Source of the DNA: Mycobacterium sp. E1747 | GTDB taxonomy: Bacteria > Actinomycetota > Actinomycetes > Mycobacteriales > Mycobacteriaceae | Direction: 5' to 3' | NCBI RefSeq assembly: GCF_001667775.1 | Contig: NZ_LZJI01000101.1 | Span: 1-37,659 of the forward strand | DNA: 37,659 nt | Shown here: positions 1 through 13,562 of the stretch, piece after piece | Layout of the letters: every line of letters begins with the position of its first letter | Numbering within the stretch: position 1 is the first letter of the stretch | Notes under the pieces: generated by a model | What the model was told of the DNA's origin: nothing | Seen by the model: only the letters and a program-made list of their open reading frames with translations | The model's database searches: none | Translations under genes and position numbers: made by a program

Positions 1-78
1 GGGGGCATCGCTCTGGGAAGCGAACTGGGCGGGAAGCCAGGAGAACGCACGACGGAAGAGATGTCCTCGATCGGGCAT
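1..78 (-). pseudogene. Inverted partial copy of the rseA 5' end
   Basis: Reading the minus strand from 78 gives an ATG-started frame encoding MPDRGHLFRRAFSWLP and onward, identical from the second codon to the amino terminus of the plus-strand rseA. It runs off the left edge after 26 codons. It has the AAAGGA ribosome binding site that the plus-strand copy lacks. It is therefore either the true rseA start seen through a fold-back artefact or one arm of an inverted duplication. The spacer 79-165 read on this strand would then be the sigE-rseA intergenic region; it contains TACATT about 30 bases upstream of the ATG, a possible -10 box. Confidence 0.75.
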
Positions 79-243
79 CACCGGGTCCTTTCGTTGCGCC
101 TACCCCTCGAATGTAGCGCGACGGGGCGCGCAATACCGCCTTCAAGACCGCAAAACCGCTGGCTCTTGCCCGATCGAGGACATCTCTTCCGTCGTGCGTT
201 CTCCTGGCTTCCCGCCCAGTTCGCTTCCCAGAGCGATGCCCCC
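1..243. repeat. 77-bp perfect inverted repeat flanking an 89-bp spacer (left edge)
   Basis: Bases 1-77 are the exact reverse complement of bases 167-243 (position p pairs with 244-p). The repeated sequence is the beginning of the rseA coding region. The left arm, read on the minus strand, starts with ATG at 78-76 preceded by AAAGGA (91-86) at a 7-base spacing, which is a normal start. The right arm, which continues into the full rseA, has TTG at 166-168 and no evident ribosome binding site. I infer that the left arm and spacer, read on the minus strand, represent the natural rseA upstream region, and that the contig folds back on itself near 166. A chimeric read or assembly fold-back at a contig end is the simplest reading; a real inverted duplication is the alternative. 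Confidence 0.93.
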
Positions 244-561
244 GTCGGCGCGCCGCGCCAATTCGGCTCCACCGAGCACCTTTCCGTCGAGGCCATCGCG
301 GCGTTCGTCGACGGCGAGCTGCGGATGAACGCGCACCTGCGGGCCGCGCATCACCTGTCGCTGTGCCCGCAGTGCGCCGCCGAGGTCGACGGTCAGACCC
401 GCGCCCGTGCGGCGCTGCGCGATTCGCATCCGATCCGCATCCCGAGCGCGCTGCTAGGGATGCTCGCTGAGATTCCCTACGATTCGCCCGAGGACGCGAC
501 CACCCGGGCGTCCGACCGTTTTGCTGACCGCGACATCCGCGAGCAGCGCAAGCGGCCGTAA
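166..561 (+). CDS. rseA: Anti-sigma factor RseA (anti-SigE), zinc-binding
   Basis: RseA holds the extracytoplasmic-function sigma factor SigE inactive; in M. tuberculosis (Rv1222) it is released by PknB phosphorylation and ClpC1P2 proteolysis. The 131-residue product carries the zinc anti-sigma motif H-x3-C-x2-C in HHLSLCPQC (about residues 63-71), in a domain typical of soluble RseA. There is no membrane segment. The C-terminal tail is shorter than the glycine/serine-rich tail of the M. tuberculosis protein. I chose TTG at 166 because the sequence MPDRGHLFRRAF begins there and the longer reading from 61 is made of fold-back DNA; the natural start is probably the ATG seen in the inverted copy at 78. 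sigE would be expected immediately upstream, beyond the window. htrA and tatB follow on the same strand. Confidence 0.88.
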   Translation: MPDRGHLFRRAFSWLPAQFASQSDAPVGAPRQFGSTEHLSVEAIAAFVDGELRMNAHLRAAHHLSLCPQCAAEVDGQTRARAALRDSHPIRIPSALLGMLAEIPYDSPEDATTRASDRFADRDIREQRKRP

Positions 562-594
562 CTGCGCGCCTTGCCAATGAGTCCCCGTCGTTGA

Positions 595-2250
<1,656 letters not shown>

Positions 2251-2631
2251 ATGTTCGGCAGCCTGAGCTGGGAGCACATCCTGGTCCTCGTCGTGGTCGG
2301 GTTGGTGGTCCTCGGCCCGGAGCGGCTTCCCGGTGCGATCCGGTGGACGTCGACCGCGCTGCGGCAGGCCCGCGACTACCTGAGCGGGGTGACCACGCAG
2401 CTGCGCGAAGACCTCGGGCCCGAGTTCGACGACCTGCGCGTTCCGCTGAGCGAACTGCAGAGACTCCGGGGGATGACCCCGCGCGCCGCGCTCACCAAGC
2501 ATCTACTGGACGGCGACGATTCCTTCTTCACTGGCAACTTTGACCGGCCGGCGGCCAGTGCGCCGGAGCCGTCGGCGCCGGTCGAGCAGCGCGCCCCCGG
2601 CAAGACACCGTTCGACGCCGACGCCACCTGA
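2251..2631 (+). CDS. tatB: Sec-independent protein translocase subunit TatB
   Basis: TatB forms the twin-arginine substrate receptor with TatC and exports folded proteins. The 126-residue product begins with a short extracytoplasmic segment and a single hydrophobic helix (about residues 8-24, with the LVLGPERLP hinge right after it), followed by an amphipathic helix and a polar, Pro/Ala-rich tail. The GPERLP hinge motif is diagnostic of the TatA/B family, and the length matches M. tuberculosis TatB (Rv1224, 131 aa). ATG follows the htrA stop codon without a gap, so translation is probably coupled. TatA and TatC are encoded elsewhere in mycobacteria. Confidence 0.95.
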   Translation: MFGSLSWEHILVLVVVGLVVLGPERLPGAIRWTSTALRQARDYLSGVTTQLREDLGPEFDDLRVPLSELQRLRGMTPRAALTKHLLDGDDSFFTGNFDRPAASAPEPSAPVEQRAPGKTPFDADAT

Positions 2632-2683
2632 GGGTGAGCCCACGGCGTCGGGTGTGAGCTCAGGCCGAAATCCCGCCGCGGGC

Positions 2684-2709
2684 GCGCGCACGGTCAAAAC
2701 CGTGCGTGC
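2684..2709. terminator. Bidirectional hairpin terminator between tatB and mrp
   Basis: The convergent gap between tatB and mrp contains CGCACGGT (2687-2694), a CAAA loop, and ACCGTGCG (2699-2706): an 8-bp perfect stem that can be extended by a G-T pair and two G-C pairs to 2684-2709. There is no U-run on either side, which is common for mycobacterial terminators. Its position between two convergent stop codons supports a terminator role for both transcripts. Confidence 0.55.
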
Positions 2710-2731
2710 ACACTCGGGCCGTATAGCGCTG

Positions 2732-3880
2732 TCAGCGTCGTGTCGGATCGAGCCCGAGCGACACACCCGCCAATCCGCGCCGACGTGCCGACAGCTTGTC
2801 GGCCACGCTGCGCAGTTCCTTGCCCGCCGGGGAGTCCGGGGCGCTCAGCACGATCGGGGTGCCGGAATCGCCGGCGGCCACCAGGGCGGGGTCCAACGGG
2901 ATCTGGCCCAGCAGCGGCACATCGGCACCGACCGCACGGGACAACCGCTCGGCCACCTGCCGGCCGCCGCCCTCACCGAACACCTGCATCGTCGAACCGT
3001 CCGGCAGCGTGAGGCCCGACATGTTCTCCACCACCCCGGCGAGCCGCTGCCGGGTCTGCATGGCGATGCTGCCCGCCCGCTCGGCGACCTCGGCCGCGGC
3101 CAGTTGCGGCGTGGTCACCACCATGAGCTCGGCGCTCGGGATCAACTGGGCCACCGAGATGGCGATGTCTCCGGTGCCCGGCGGCAGGTCAAGCAACAGG
3201 ACGTCCAGATCGCCCCAATAGACGTCGGCCAAGAACTGTTGCAACGCCCGGTGCAGCATCGGCCCGCGCCACACCACGGGCGTGTTGCCCTCGGTGAACT
3301 GGGCGATCGAGATGACCTTCACCTCGTGGGCGATGGGCGGCAGAATCATCGACTCGACCTGGGTTGGCCGGTCGGTGGTGCCCATCATCCGCGGGATGGA
3401 GTGCCCGTGGATATCGGCGTCCAGCACGCCGACGGACAGGCCGCGGGCCGCCATCGCGGCGGCCAGGTTGACGGTGACGGTCGACTTTCCCACCCCGCCC
3501 TTCCCCGACGCGACCGCATAGACCCGGGTCAGCGAGTTCGGCTGGGCGAAGGGGATGACGGGCTCGCGGGCGTCGCCGCGTAACTGCTTGCGCAGTTCGG
3601 TGCGCTGCTCGTCGTTCATGACGTCGAGGGTCACTTTCACGGCGCCCGTGCCCGGAACGTCGGAGACGGCCTGGGTGACCCGCTCACTGATCTCGGTCTT
3701 CTTCGGGCAGGCGGCGGTGGTCAGGTAGATCGCGACGTGCACGCCGCCGTCGGGCTCGGTGTCAATGCTCTTGACCATTCCGAGTTCGGTGATCGGGCGC
3801 CGTAACTCGGGGTCAATCACCTTTCCCAGGGCGGTTCGGATTGCTGCGCTCAGGTCGGCAGTGTCATGAGGGGACATCAC
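2732..3880 (-). CDS. mrp: Mrp/ApbC-type P-loop ATPase, iron-sulfur cluster carrier
   Basis: Cytosolic Fe-S cluster carrier of the Mrp/NBP35 family (M. tuberculosis Rv1229c, 390 aa). The 382-residue product has an N-terminal MIP18/DUF59 domain (about 8-95) and a ParA-like ATPase domain with the deviant Walker A SGKGGVGKST at about 125-134, followed by VLDADIHGHS and LLLDLPPGTGD (Walker B). The family normally binds the cluster through a C-terminal CxxC; I do not see that pair here, as in other actinobacterial members. GTG at 3880 is followed at once by ATG at 3877. No ribosome binding site precedes it, but TACACT lies just upstream (3891-3886), so a leaderless mRNA is plausible. The gene stands alone and converges on tatB. 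Confidence 0.93.
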   Translation of the reverse strand: MMSPHDTADLSAAIRTALGKVIDPELRRPITELGMVKSIDTEPDGGVHVAIYLTTAACPKKTEISERVTQAVSDVPGTGAVKVTLDVMNDEQRTELRKQLRGDAREPVIPFAQPNSLTRVYAVASGKGGVGKSTVTVNLAAAMAARGLSVGVLDADIHGHSIPRMMGTTDRPTQVESMILPPIAHEVKVISIAQFTEGNTPVVWRGPMLHRALQQFLADVYWGDLDVLLLDLPPGTGDIAISVAQLIPSAELMVVTTPQLAAAEVAERAGSIAMQTRQRLAGVVENMSGLTLPDGSTMQVFGEGGGRQVAERLSRAVGADVPLLGQIPLDPALVAAGDSGTPIVLSAPDSPAGKELRSVADKLSARRRGLAGVSLGLDPTRR

Positions 3881-3885
3881 CGCCG

Positions 3886-3891
3886 AGTGTA
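3886..3891 (-). promoter_or_regulatory. Candidate -10 box for a leaderless mrp transcript
   Basis: On the minus strand TACACT (TANNNT consensus of SigA-type mycobacterial promoters) ends five bases before the GTG start of mrp, and no Shine-Dalgarno sequence lies between. This geometry would place the transcript start on or next to the start codon. No convincing -35 hexamer is seen, so confidence is limited. Confidence 0.35.
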
Positions 3892-3913
3892 GGCGCGCTA
3901 CCAGACCGGCCGG

Positions 3914-5215
3914 TCAGCCGCCCGCGACCGGACCCGGCGGCTTCGGAGCCGCCGCGTTCGGCGGGTCGGCCGGTTTGGGCGCCGGCGACGCGGAGGCCGG
4001 CGGCGGGGCGGCCTGTGGGGCCGGGGGCGGCGGCGGGGCCAACGGCGCGCCCATCGGCGGCGCAGGTGGCGCGCCCAGCGGCTGCCCCCATGGCGGGACG
4101 GCATTCGGCGGCGGGCTCTGGGAGCCGACGCAGATGACCGTGCAGCCGGGCATGCGCGAGGGGGCCTGCTGTGGCGTGGGGCCCATCCAGGGGAACATCG
4201 GCGGCTGACCGGGGCTCTGCGGCGAGGTGAGGTCGATCAGCGGCATGCGCGCCAGGGGGTCGTCCGACGGCAGACCGTTGATGTTCATCGGCAGGTTGGG
4301 GCCGAGTCCCTCGGCGTGCTCGAGGTGCGCGTCGGCGAGCGGAGGCGGCGGGCCCGTCATCGGAGGCAGGTCGACCGGAACCACGCCGGTGGCGTACGCC
4401 GAGGCCCACCCCAGCACGTTCTGCGCATACGCCATCGAGTTGTTGTAGCGCAGGATCGCGGCCATCACCTGTGACGGATCGCGAAGGTTGAGTCCGCCGC
4501 TGCACAGGTACCGGGCCGCGGCCAGCGTGGAGTCGAACAGATTCTGCGGATCGGCAACGCCGTCGCCTTTGCCGTCGGAGGCGTAGCGCGCCCAGGTGCC
4601 GGGGAGGAACTGCATCGGCCCCATCGCGCGGGCGTAGGTGGGGCGTGTGCCGACACTGCTCTGAAGAATGATTTCGTTGCCCGGCAGCGTGCCGTCCAGC
4701 GCGGGTCCGTAGATCGGAACGACCGCGGTGCCGCGCGCGTCAACCGCCCCGCCGCCCGCATGGCCCGACTCGATGCGGCCGATCCCGGCTAACAGGTTCC
4801 AGCTGACGCCGCAGCCCGGGGCGGCCACCGCCATCTTCTGTTCGGCGTTGCGATAGGCCGCCAGCGCGATGCTCGGAATGCCAAGCGCGCCGGGCGCATT
4901 GACGATCATCGGCTTCGGGGGTGCCGACAGGGCCGGCTCGGCGACGTGGAAGGCGTTCGGCGATCGGTCGATCGACACGACGGCCGGTCCCGACAGATCG
5001 GGAACGACGGGCGAGACCGCCGCCACCGGGGCGACGTTCGCGTGCACAGCGGGAAGTTTCGCGGGGAGCGAGGGCGCGGCTCCGCTCACCGCTCCCGCGA
5101 AGACCAGGGGAGTGATGGTGGCTACGCCGAAGGCACGCGTGCGCGACACCTGAAGAGCTCGTTGCCGCTCCATCGCGGCGCCCGGGCGTGCACCCCGGCG
5201 TCCCCCAATGCGCAC
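3914..5215 (-). CDS. Secreted lytic transglycosylase (SLT_2 type) with proline-rich tail
   Basis: Homologue of M. tuberculosis Rv1230c. The 433-residue product starts with a basic segment and a hydrophobic export signal (about residues 25-48, FGVATITPLVFAGAV). Then comes a murein lytic transglycosylase fold: LAGIGRIESGH places the catalytic Glu at about residue 148, and YARAMGPMQFLPGTWARY and ILRYNNSMAYAQNVLGW are typical of the family, which cleaves peptidoglycan glycan strands without water. The last 120 residues are Pro/Ala/Gly-rich with two cysteines (MPGCTVICVGSQ), likely a wall-associated tail. GTG at 5215 has AGGACGG at good spacing. It lies 33 bases upstream of mrp on the same strand and could be co-transcribed with it. 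Confidence 0.88.
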   Translation of the reverse strand: MRIGGRRGARPGAAMERQRALQVSRTRAFGVATITPLVFAGAVSGAAPSLPAKLPAVHANVAPVAAVSPVVPDLSGPAVVSIDRSPNAFHVAEPALSAPPKPMIVNAPGALGIPSIALAAYRNAEQKMAVAAPGCGVSWNLLAGIGRIESGHAGGGAVDARGTAVVPIYGPALDGTLPGNEIILQSSVGTRPTYARAMGPMQFLPGTWARYASDGKGDGVADPQNLFDSTLAAARYLCSGGLNLRDPSQVMAAILRYNNSMAYAQNVLGWASAYATGVVPVDLPPMTGPPPPLADAHLEHAEGLGPNLPMNINGLPSDDPLARMPLIDLTSPQSPGQPPMFPWMGPTPQQAPSRMPGCTVICVGSQSPPPNAVPPWGQPLGAPPAPPMGAPLAPPPPPAPQAAPPPASASPAPKPADPPNAAAPKPPGPVAGG

Positions 5216-5320
5216 TCGACCGTCCTAGGTATGTGAGCTGGTCAACCGCTTCTCAGCCGTGAACTAGATCACCATACATAACTCTTGTGACCAGAGTGGC
5301 GCAATGGTCCGAACTGGTTC

Positions 5321-5863
5321 TCACCCCGATTTCTTAATGTTGCGCTCCCCGCCGGCATCGCCCCGCGCCGCGTCGGAGCCCTCGGATTCGGGGCCCAAAA
5401 CGGCCAGCAGTGAGCGCAATTCCTCGAGCTCGTCACGCAGATACTCGCGGGTCACCACCTCGCCGACCGACAGCCGGACCGCGGCGAGCTCGCGGGCCAG
5501 GAACTCGGTGTCGGCCTTGGTCTGCGCGGCGCGATGGCGGTCCTGTTCAAGGGCGACGCGGTCCCGGTTTTCCTGACGGTTCTGGGCGAGCAGAATCAGC
5601 GGCGCCGCGTAGGCGGCCTGGGTGGAAAAGGCCAGGTTGAGCAGGATGAAGGGGTAGGGGTCCCAGCGCAGCCCCACGGCGAACAGGTTCACCGCTATCC
5701 ACACGAACACGATGATCGTCTGGACCAGCAGGTAGCGGCCGGTGCCGAAGAAGCGGGCGATGGACTCGGTGATCTGCCCGACGGCTTCTGGGTCCAGGCG
5801 TGGCGAGTACCTGCGCGACGTCCGCGGGGTGTAGAGCCGGCGCGGGGCCGAGGACTTGCTCAC
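5321..5863 (-). CDS. DUF1003 family membrane protein
   Basis: Homologue of M. tuberculosis Rv1231c, 180 residues. The core is the DUF1003 domain: two hydrophobic helices (about 44-64 VQTIIVFVWIAVNLF and 70-93 YPFILLNLAFSTQAAYAAPLI) with the family signature WDPYPFILLNLAFS and ILLAQNRQENRDR. A coiled-coil-like region rich in Arg and Glu follows (about 95-150). The function of the family is unknown. The GTG start overlaps the stop codon of the upstream CBS/MgtE-N gene by four bases (GTGA), so the two are translated together; a link to divalent cation handling is inferred only from this pairing. Confidence 0.88.
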   Translation of the reverse strand: MSKSSAPRRLYTPRTSRRYSPRLDPEAVGQITESIARFFGTGRYLLVQTIIVFVWIAVNLFAVGLRWDPYPFILLNLAFSTQAAYAAPLILLAQNRQENRDRVALEQDRHRAAQTKADTEFLARELAAVRLSVGEVVTREYLRDELEELRSLLAVLGPESEGSDAARGDAGGERNIKKSG

Positions 5864-7167
5864 GCGGACCCTCCCAGGTCTTTCAGCCGGCCGGCGGCAT
5901 CGAGCGCCTGCACGTCGACCCGCCAGTCGTGCGGCAACAAGTGATCGAGCAGATCGTCCACCGTCACCGCGCCCAACAGATGGTTCTGATCATCGACCAC
6001 CGGTCCGCACACCAGGTTGTACGCCGCCAGATAGCGCGTCACCGCCCCCAGCGGAGTCTCCGGGGTCAGGGTGAGCAGGTCGTTGTCGACGATCCCGCCG
6101 ACCAGTTCGGCCGGCGGCTCGCGCAGCAGCCGCTGCAGCTGCACGCAGCCCAAGTAGCGGCCGGTGGGCGTGGCGGTGGGCGGGCGCGCCACGAACACCA
6201 TGGACGAGAGGGCGGGGGTGAGGTCGGGGTCGCGGACCCGGGCCAGCGCCTCGGCGACCGACGTATCGGGCGTCAACACCACCGGGTCCGAGGTCATCAG
6301 GCCGCCCGCGGTGTCCGGCGAATGCGCCAGCAGCCGGCGCACCGGGGCCGAATCGTCGGGGTCCATCCGCGTCAGCAGCATCTCGGCGTCCGTCGGGTTC
6401 AGCACGCCCAGCAAATCGGCGGCGTCGTCGGGGTCCATCTCCTCGAGGACGTCGGCGGAGCGTTCGGTGCCCAACTCGGACAGCACGTCGGCCTGGTCGA
6501 GCTCGGGCAGTTCCTGCAGGACGTCCGCGAGCCGGTCGTCGTCGAGCGCTTTGAGCACCTCGTAGCGCCGCTTGGGTGGCAGGCCGCGGATCGCGTCGGC
6601 GACATCCACCGCCTTCCAGCCCTCGAACTGGCTCAGCAGCTGGACCACCCCCTGGCCCGGCAGCGCCAGGGCCGACGGGCTCAGCCCCTGCACGTGGTAC
6701 CACTCCACGACGTGAACGGGGCCGCGGCGGCCCAGCCGCCGCTGGCTGCGCACGGCGACCCGGCTCACCATCCAGTCGCGGGTGCGGGTCTGTTCGATGG
6801 CCAGGTCGGTGATGACGACGTCCAGGCCGGCCAGCTCGGGCAGCGCGGGATCGTTGACCTTCACCTGGGTGTCGAGCACCTGGCCGATCGCCAGCACCTC
6901 GCCCGGACGCTGTTCGAAGTGGCGCAAGGAGACGCTGCCGGTGTTGAGCGTGACGGCCTCCGGCTCGATCGCGGCGACCCGGAGCATCGGGATGAAGATG
7001 CTGCGCCGCGTCGCCAGATCGACGACGAGTCCAAGGACGCGCGGTTGCTGACGCACGATGCTGATGCCGATCACGACATCGCGGATCCGGCCGAAGGATT
7101 CGCCGAGTGGACCCAGCACCAACATCCGCGAGAGCCGGGCGACGTACACCCTGTTGACCGATGCCAT
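5860..7167 (-). CDS. CBS domain protein with MgtE N-terminal domain
   Basis: Homologue of M. tuberculosis Rv1232c, 435 residues. The N-terminal third resembles a PRC-barrel repeat region; the middle (about 180-290) is the MgtE intracellular helical domain, recognisable by repeated LP/D-x-A-D units such as LDDDRLADVLQELP and MDPDDAADLLGVL; the C-terminal part (about 295-425) has two CBS motifs (TSDPVVLTPDTSVAEAL and NDLLTLTPETPLGAVTRYL). In MgtE these regions sense magnesium, but the membrane channel domain is absent, so this is a stand-alone regulatory or adaptor protein. It overlaps the DUF1003 gene by four bases. ATG at 7167 is the natural start. Confidence 0.9.
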   Translation of the reverse strand: MASVNRVYVARLSRMLVLGPLGESFGRIRDVVIGISIVRQQPRVLGLVVDLATRRSIFIPMLRVAAIEPEAVTLNTGSVSLRHFEQRPGEVLAIGQVLDTQVKVNDPALPELAGLDVVITDLAIEQTRTRDWMVSRVAVRSQRRLGRRGPVHVVEWYHVQGLSPSALALPGQGVVQLLSQFEGWKAVDVADAIRGLPPKRRYEVLKALDDDRLADVLQELPELDQADVLSELGTERSADVLEEMDPDDAADLLGVLNPTDAEMLLTRMDPDDSAPVRRLLAHSPDTAGGLMTSDPVVLTPDTSVAEALARVRDPDLTPALSSMVFVARPPTATPTGRYLGCVQLQRLLREPPAELVGGIVDNDLLTLTPETPLGAVTRYLAAYNLVCGPVVDDQNHLLGAVTVDDLLDHLLPHDWRVDVQALDAAGRLKDLGGSA

Positions 7168-7234
7168 GGGGAAAGCCTAGGCAGGCGCCGTCGCCGCGGC
7201 TGAGCAAGGCGGTGGTGGGCCGGCTACCGCGATG

Positions 7235-7861
7235 CTAATAACGCGAGTGCAGCGCGAACATCATGACGATCAAGCTCACCACCAAGGTCGCGATCCCGAT
7301 GACGATGCCGGCGACCGCGAGGCCGTAGCCGTCTTGCTGGGTGCGCTTGATTTGATTGATCGCGACTGCGCCCAGCACGATGGCCACAATCGAGCCGATA
7401 CAGCAGCAGAACACGCCGGTGAACGACGAAATGAGCGACGCGATAGCGAGCTTGTTCGTCCCGGGTTTCACTCCGCTCGGTGATCCGTAGCCGCCGAGGT
7501 AGTCCGGTGCCGGGTAATAGCCGCCCGGGTAGGGCGGCGGCCCGTAGCCGCCGGACGGAGCGCCGTATTGGGTTGGCCCGGCCTGGTAGGGCGGCGCGCC
7601 ATAACCCGACGGCTGGTCATACCCCGGCGGTGGCCCATATCCGGGTGGTGGTGGCGGCGGGTATTGGGCCGCATAACCGGGCTGGTATTCGCTGGGATAA
7701 CCCGGCGGTGGGTATGCCGGGGGCGGATATTCGGGCGCCGCTCCCGATGCCGGCGGTTCCCACGGGGTCCCTGGCGCGTCCGGGGCGTCGCCGCCGGTGG
7801 CGGATGGTTCGGCCTGGTCGTCGTGGGCGCGTTCGCCGAAGCCATCGCCGGGCGCTGTCAT
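7235..7861 (-). CDS. Proline/tyrosine-rich DUF4190 membrane protein
   Basis: Homologue of M. tuberculosis Rv1233c. I chose ATG at 7861, giving 208 residues beginning MTAPGDGFGE, instead of a 16-codon longer reading, because the acidic MTAPGDGFGE start is the natural beginning and an AGG lies upstream. The first 125 residues are a low-complexity region rich in PPGY/PPAY repeats, as in mycobacterial wall proteins. The C-terminal DUF4190 domain has two transmembrane helices (about 137-165 and 180-205) enclosing AINQIKRTQQDGYGLAVAG, the family signature. The function is unknown. It is divergent from the next gene across about 157 bases. Confidence 0.85.
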   Translation of the reverse strand: MTAPGDGFGERAHDDQAEPSATGGDAPDAPGTPWEPPASGAAPEYPPPAYPPPGYPSEYQPGYAAQYPPPPPPGYGPPPGYDQPSGYGAPPYQAGPTQYGAPSGGYGPPPYPGGYYPAPDYLGGYGSPSGVKPGTNKLAIASLISSFTGVFCCCIGSIVAIVLGAVAINQIKRTQQDGYGLAVAGIVIGIATLVVSLIVMMFALHSRY

Positions 7862-8018
7862 GCTGTTCAACCTAGCCGATGCCAAATTTGCGGATCGGCA
7901 GCGAATCACCGCTCGCCGACGGCAGGGGAGCCTGTCTTCGCAGGTTGGTGAGCGGTCGCTGGATAGGCTAAGAGGCCCGAGATGTGCCGTTGGCCGGGGC
8001 GGAGGAGAATGAGCACCA

Positions 8019-10903
<2,885 letters not shown>

Positions 10904-10914
<11 letters not shown>

Positions 10915-11740
10915 ACGAGGCGCCCGCCGAGGCGCGCTCTGGGCCGTTCTCGACGCCGTGGTGGTGGTCTACGCACTGGTGCCGGTGTTGTGGATCCTCA
11001 GCCTGTCGCTCAAGCCGACGTCAACGGTCAAGGACGGCAAGCTGATTCCGTCGTCGGTGTCCTTCGAGAACTACCGCGGCATCTTCCGGGGGGACCTGTT
11101 CAGTTCGGCGCTGGCGAACTCGATCGGAATCGGCTTGATCACCACCGCGATCGCGGTGGCGCTCGGCGCGATGGCGGCCTATGCGATCGCCCGGCTCAGC
11201 TTTCCGGGCAAGCGCGTGCTCATCGGCGCGACTCTGCTGGTCACCATGTTCCCCGCCATCTCGCTGGTCACCCCGCTGTTCAACATCGAACGCTTCGTCG
11301 GACTGTTCGACACCTGGCCGGGCCTGATCCTGCCCTACATCACCTTCGCTCTGCCGCTTGCCATCTACACGTTGGCGGCGTTCTTCCGGGAGATTCCGTG
11401 GGACCTGGAGAAGGCGGCGAAAATGGATGGCGCCACACCGGCCCAGGCGTTCCGTAAGGTGATCGTCCCGCTGGCCGCGCCCGGCGTGGTGACCGCGGCC
11501 ATCCTGGTGTTCATCTTCGCCTGGAACGACCTCCTGCTGGCGCTGTCGCTGACCGCCACCAAGGCGGCGATCACGGCACCGGTGGCGATCGCGAACTTCG
11601 GCGGCAGTTCGCAATTCGAGGAGCCGACCGGATCGATCGCGGCCGGCGCGGTCGTGATCACGGTCCCGATCATCTTGTTTGTTCTAATCTTCCAACGACG
11701 AATCATCGCCGGGTTGACCTCTGGCGCGGTGAAGGGATAG
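10904..11740 (+). CDS. sugB: Trehalose ABC transporter permease SugB
   Basis: Second membrane subunit of the importer (Rv1237 family). The 278-residue product has six predicted membrane helices and the MalG-type EAA loop [19 protein letters not shown] at about residues 173-191. ATG at 10904 lies inside the last codons of sugA; GTG at 10895 (MTSMAAERG) is an alternative that cannot be excluded. The C-terminus [12 protein letters not shown] matches the family end. sugC follows four bases after the stop codon. Confidence 0.95.
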
Positions 11741-11744
11741 CGCG

Positions 11745-12919
<1,175 letters not shown>

Positions 12920-12923
<4 letters not shown>

Positions 12924-13513
12924 CCCCGATCCTGGAGCAGGTGCGAGCGCACCTGCGTCGCCACTTCGCCGACGCTGAGCCCGATTCGGCGAGCGTGACA
13001 TTTCTGGGCGCCGAACCCATCGAGGTGTTACGTTTCCGCGGCAGCGACGGGTTGGTTCACTACGTGACGCTGGGCTGTTCGCGCTACCCGATGACCGACC
13101 CCACGCAGCTCGTCGACGACCATGCGCGGGGCCCGCGCGCAGAAGTCGTCCTGCGCCTGCGGGATCCGGGGCCCGTCACCGGGATCGCGCGCAGCCTGGC
13201 GGTCTTGGCCGCAACGCCGGCCGTCGAGGGTCTGGTGCTGAGCGCCGACGCTTTGGTCGATCTCGGCACGCCGCTGTGGGCGCGGGCCGCCGGGCGGGTG
13301 CCGTTCACCGCGGTGTTGTTGCGCCCCAGCGACATCGACGATCTGCCGCTGGAACCGCCGCGCGACCCGGTGCAATTCTTCTCCGCGACCCCCATCACCG
13401 CGACCGAGGCGGCCTGGGTGCGTCTCAAGGGCGCCGAGGCCATGCGGGAGGCCTGGCGCAACGACGGGGTGGATGTCCTGAACCCCGATCGCCCCGCCGC
13501 GCAACCGCGTTGA
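12920..13513 (+). CDS. Suppressor-of-fused (SUFU) domain protein
   Basis: The 197-residue product resembles bacterial SUFU-domain proteins: an N-terminal helix ([19 protein letters not shown]), the strand-rich segment [45 protein letters not shown], and the C-terminal [26 protein letters not shown] with the W-x-R-L-K-G-A-E ending common in the family. The role of bacterial SUFU domains is not established; several act as immunity proteins in contact-dependent toxin systems, but no toxin is seen here. GTG at 12920 overlaps the sugC stop by four bases, so it is the last gene of the trehalose importer operon. I recall no gene at this place in M. tuberculosis. Confidence 0.78.
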
Positions 13514-13562
13514 CCCGCGTCGCAGTTGAGCGCCCTCGATACCAGGCGCACGGTGAAAGTGG

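Noticed and set aside
61..165. Extended amino terminus for rseA starting at 61
   Set aside because: These codons come from the fold-back arm and spacer and have no counterpart in the RseA family.
5800..7203. Plus-strand open frame of 467 codons
   Set aside because: Antisense to the CBS/MgtE-N gene; low-complexity Arg/Gln/His-rich translation without motifs.
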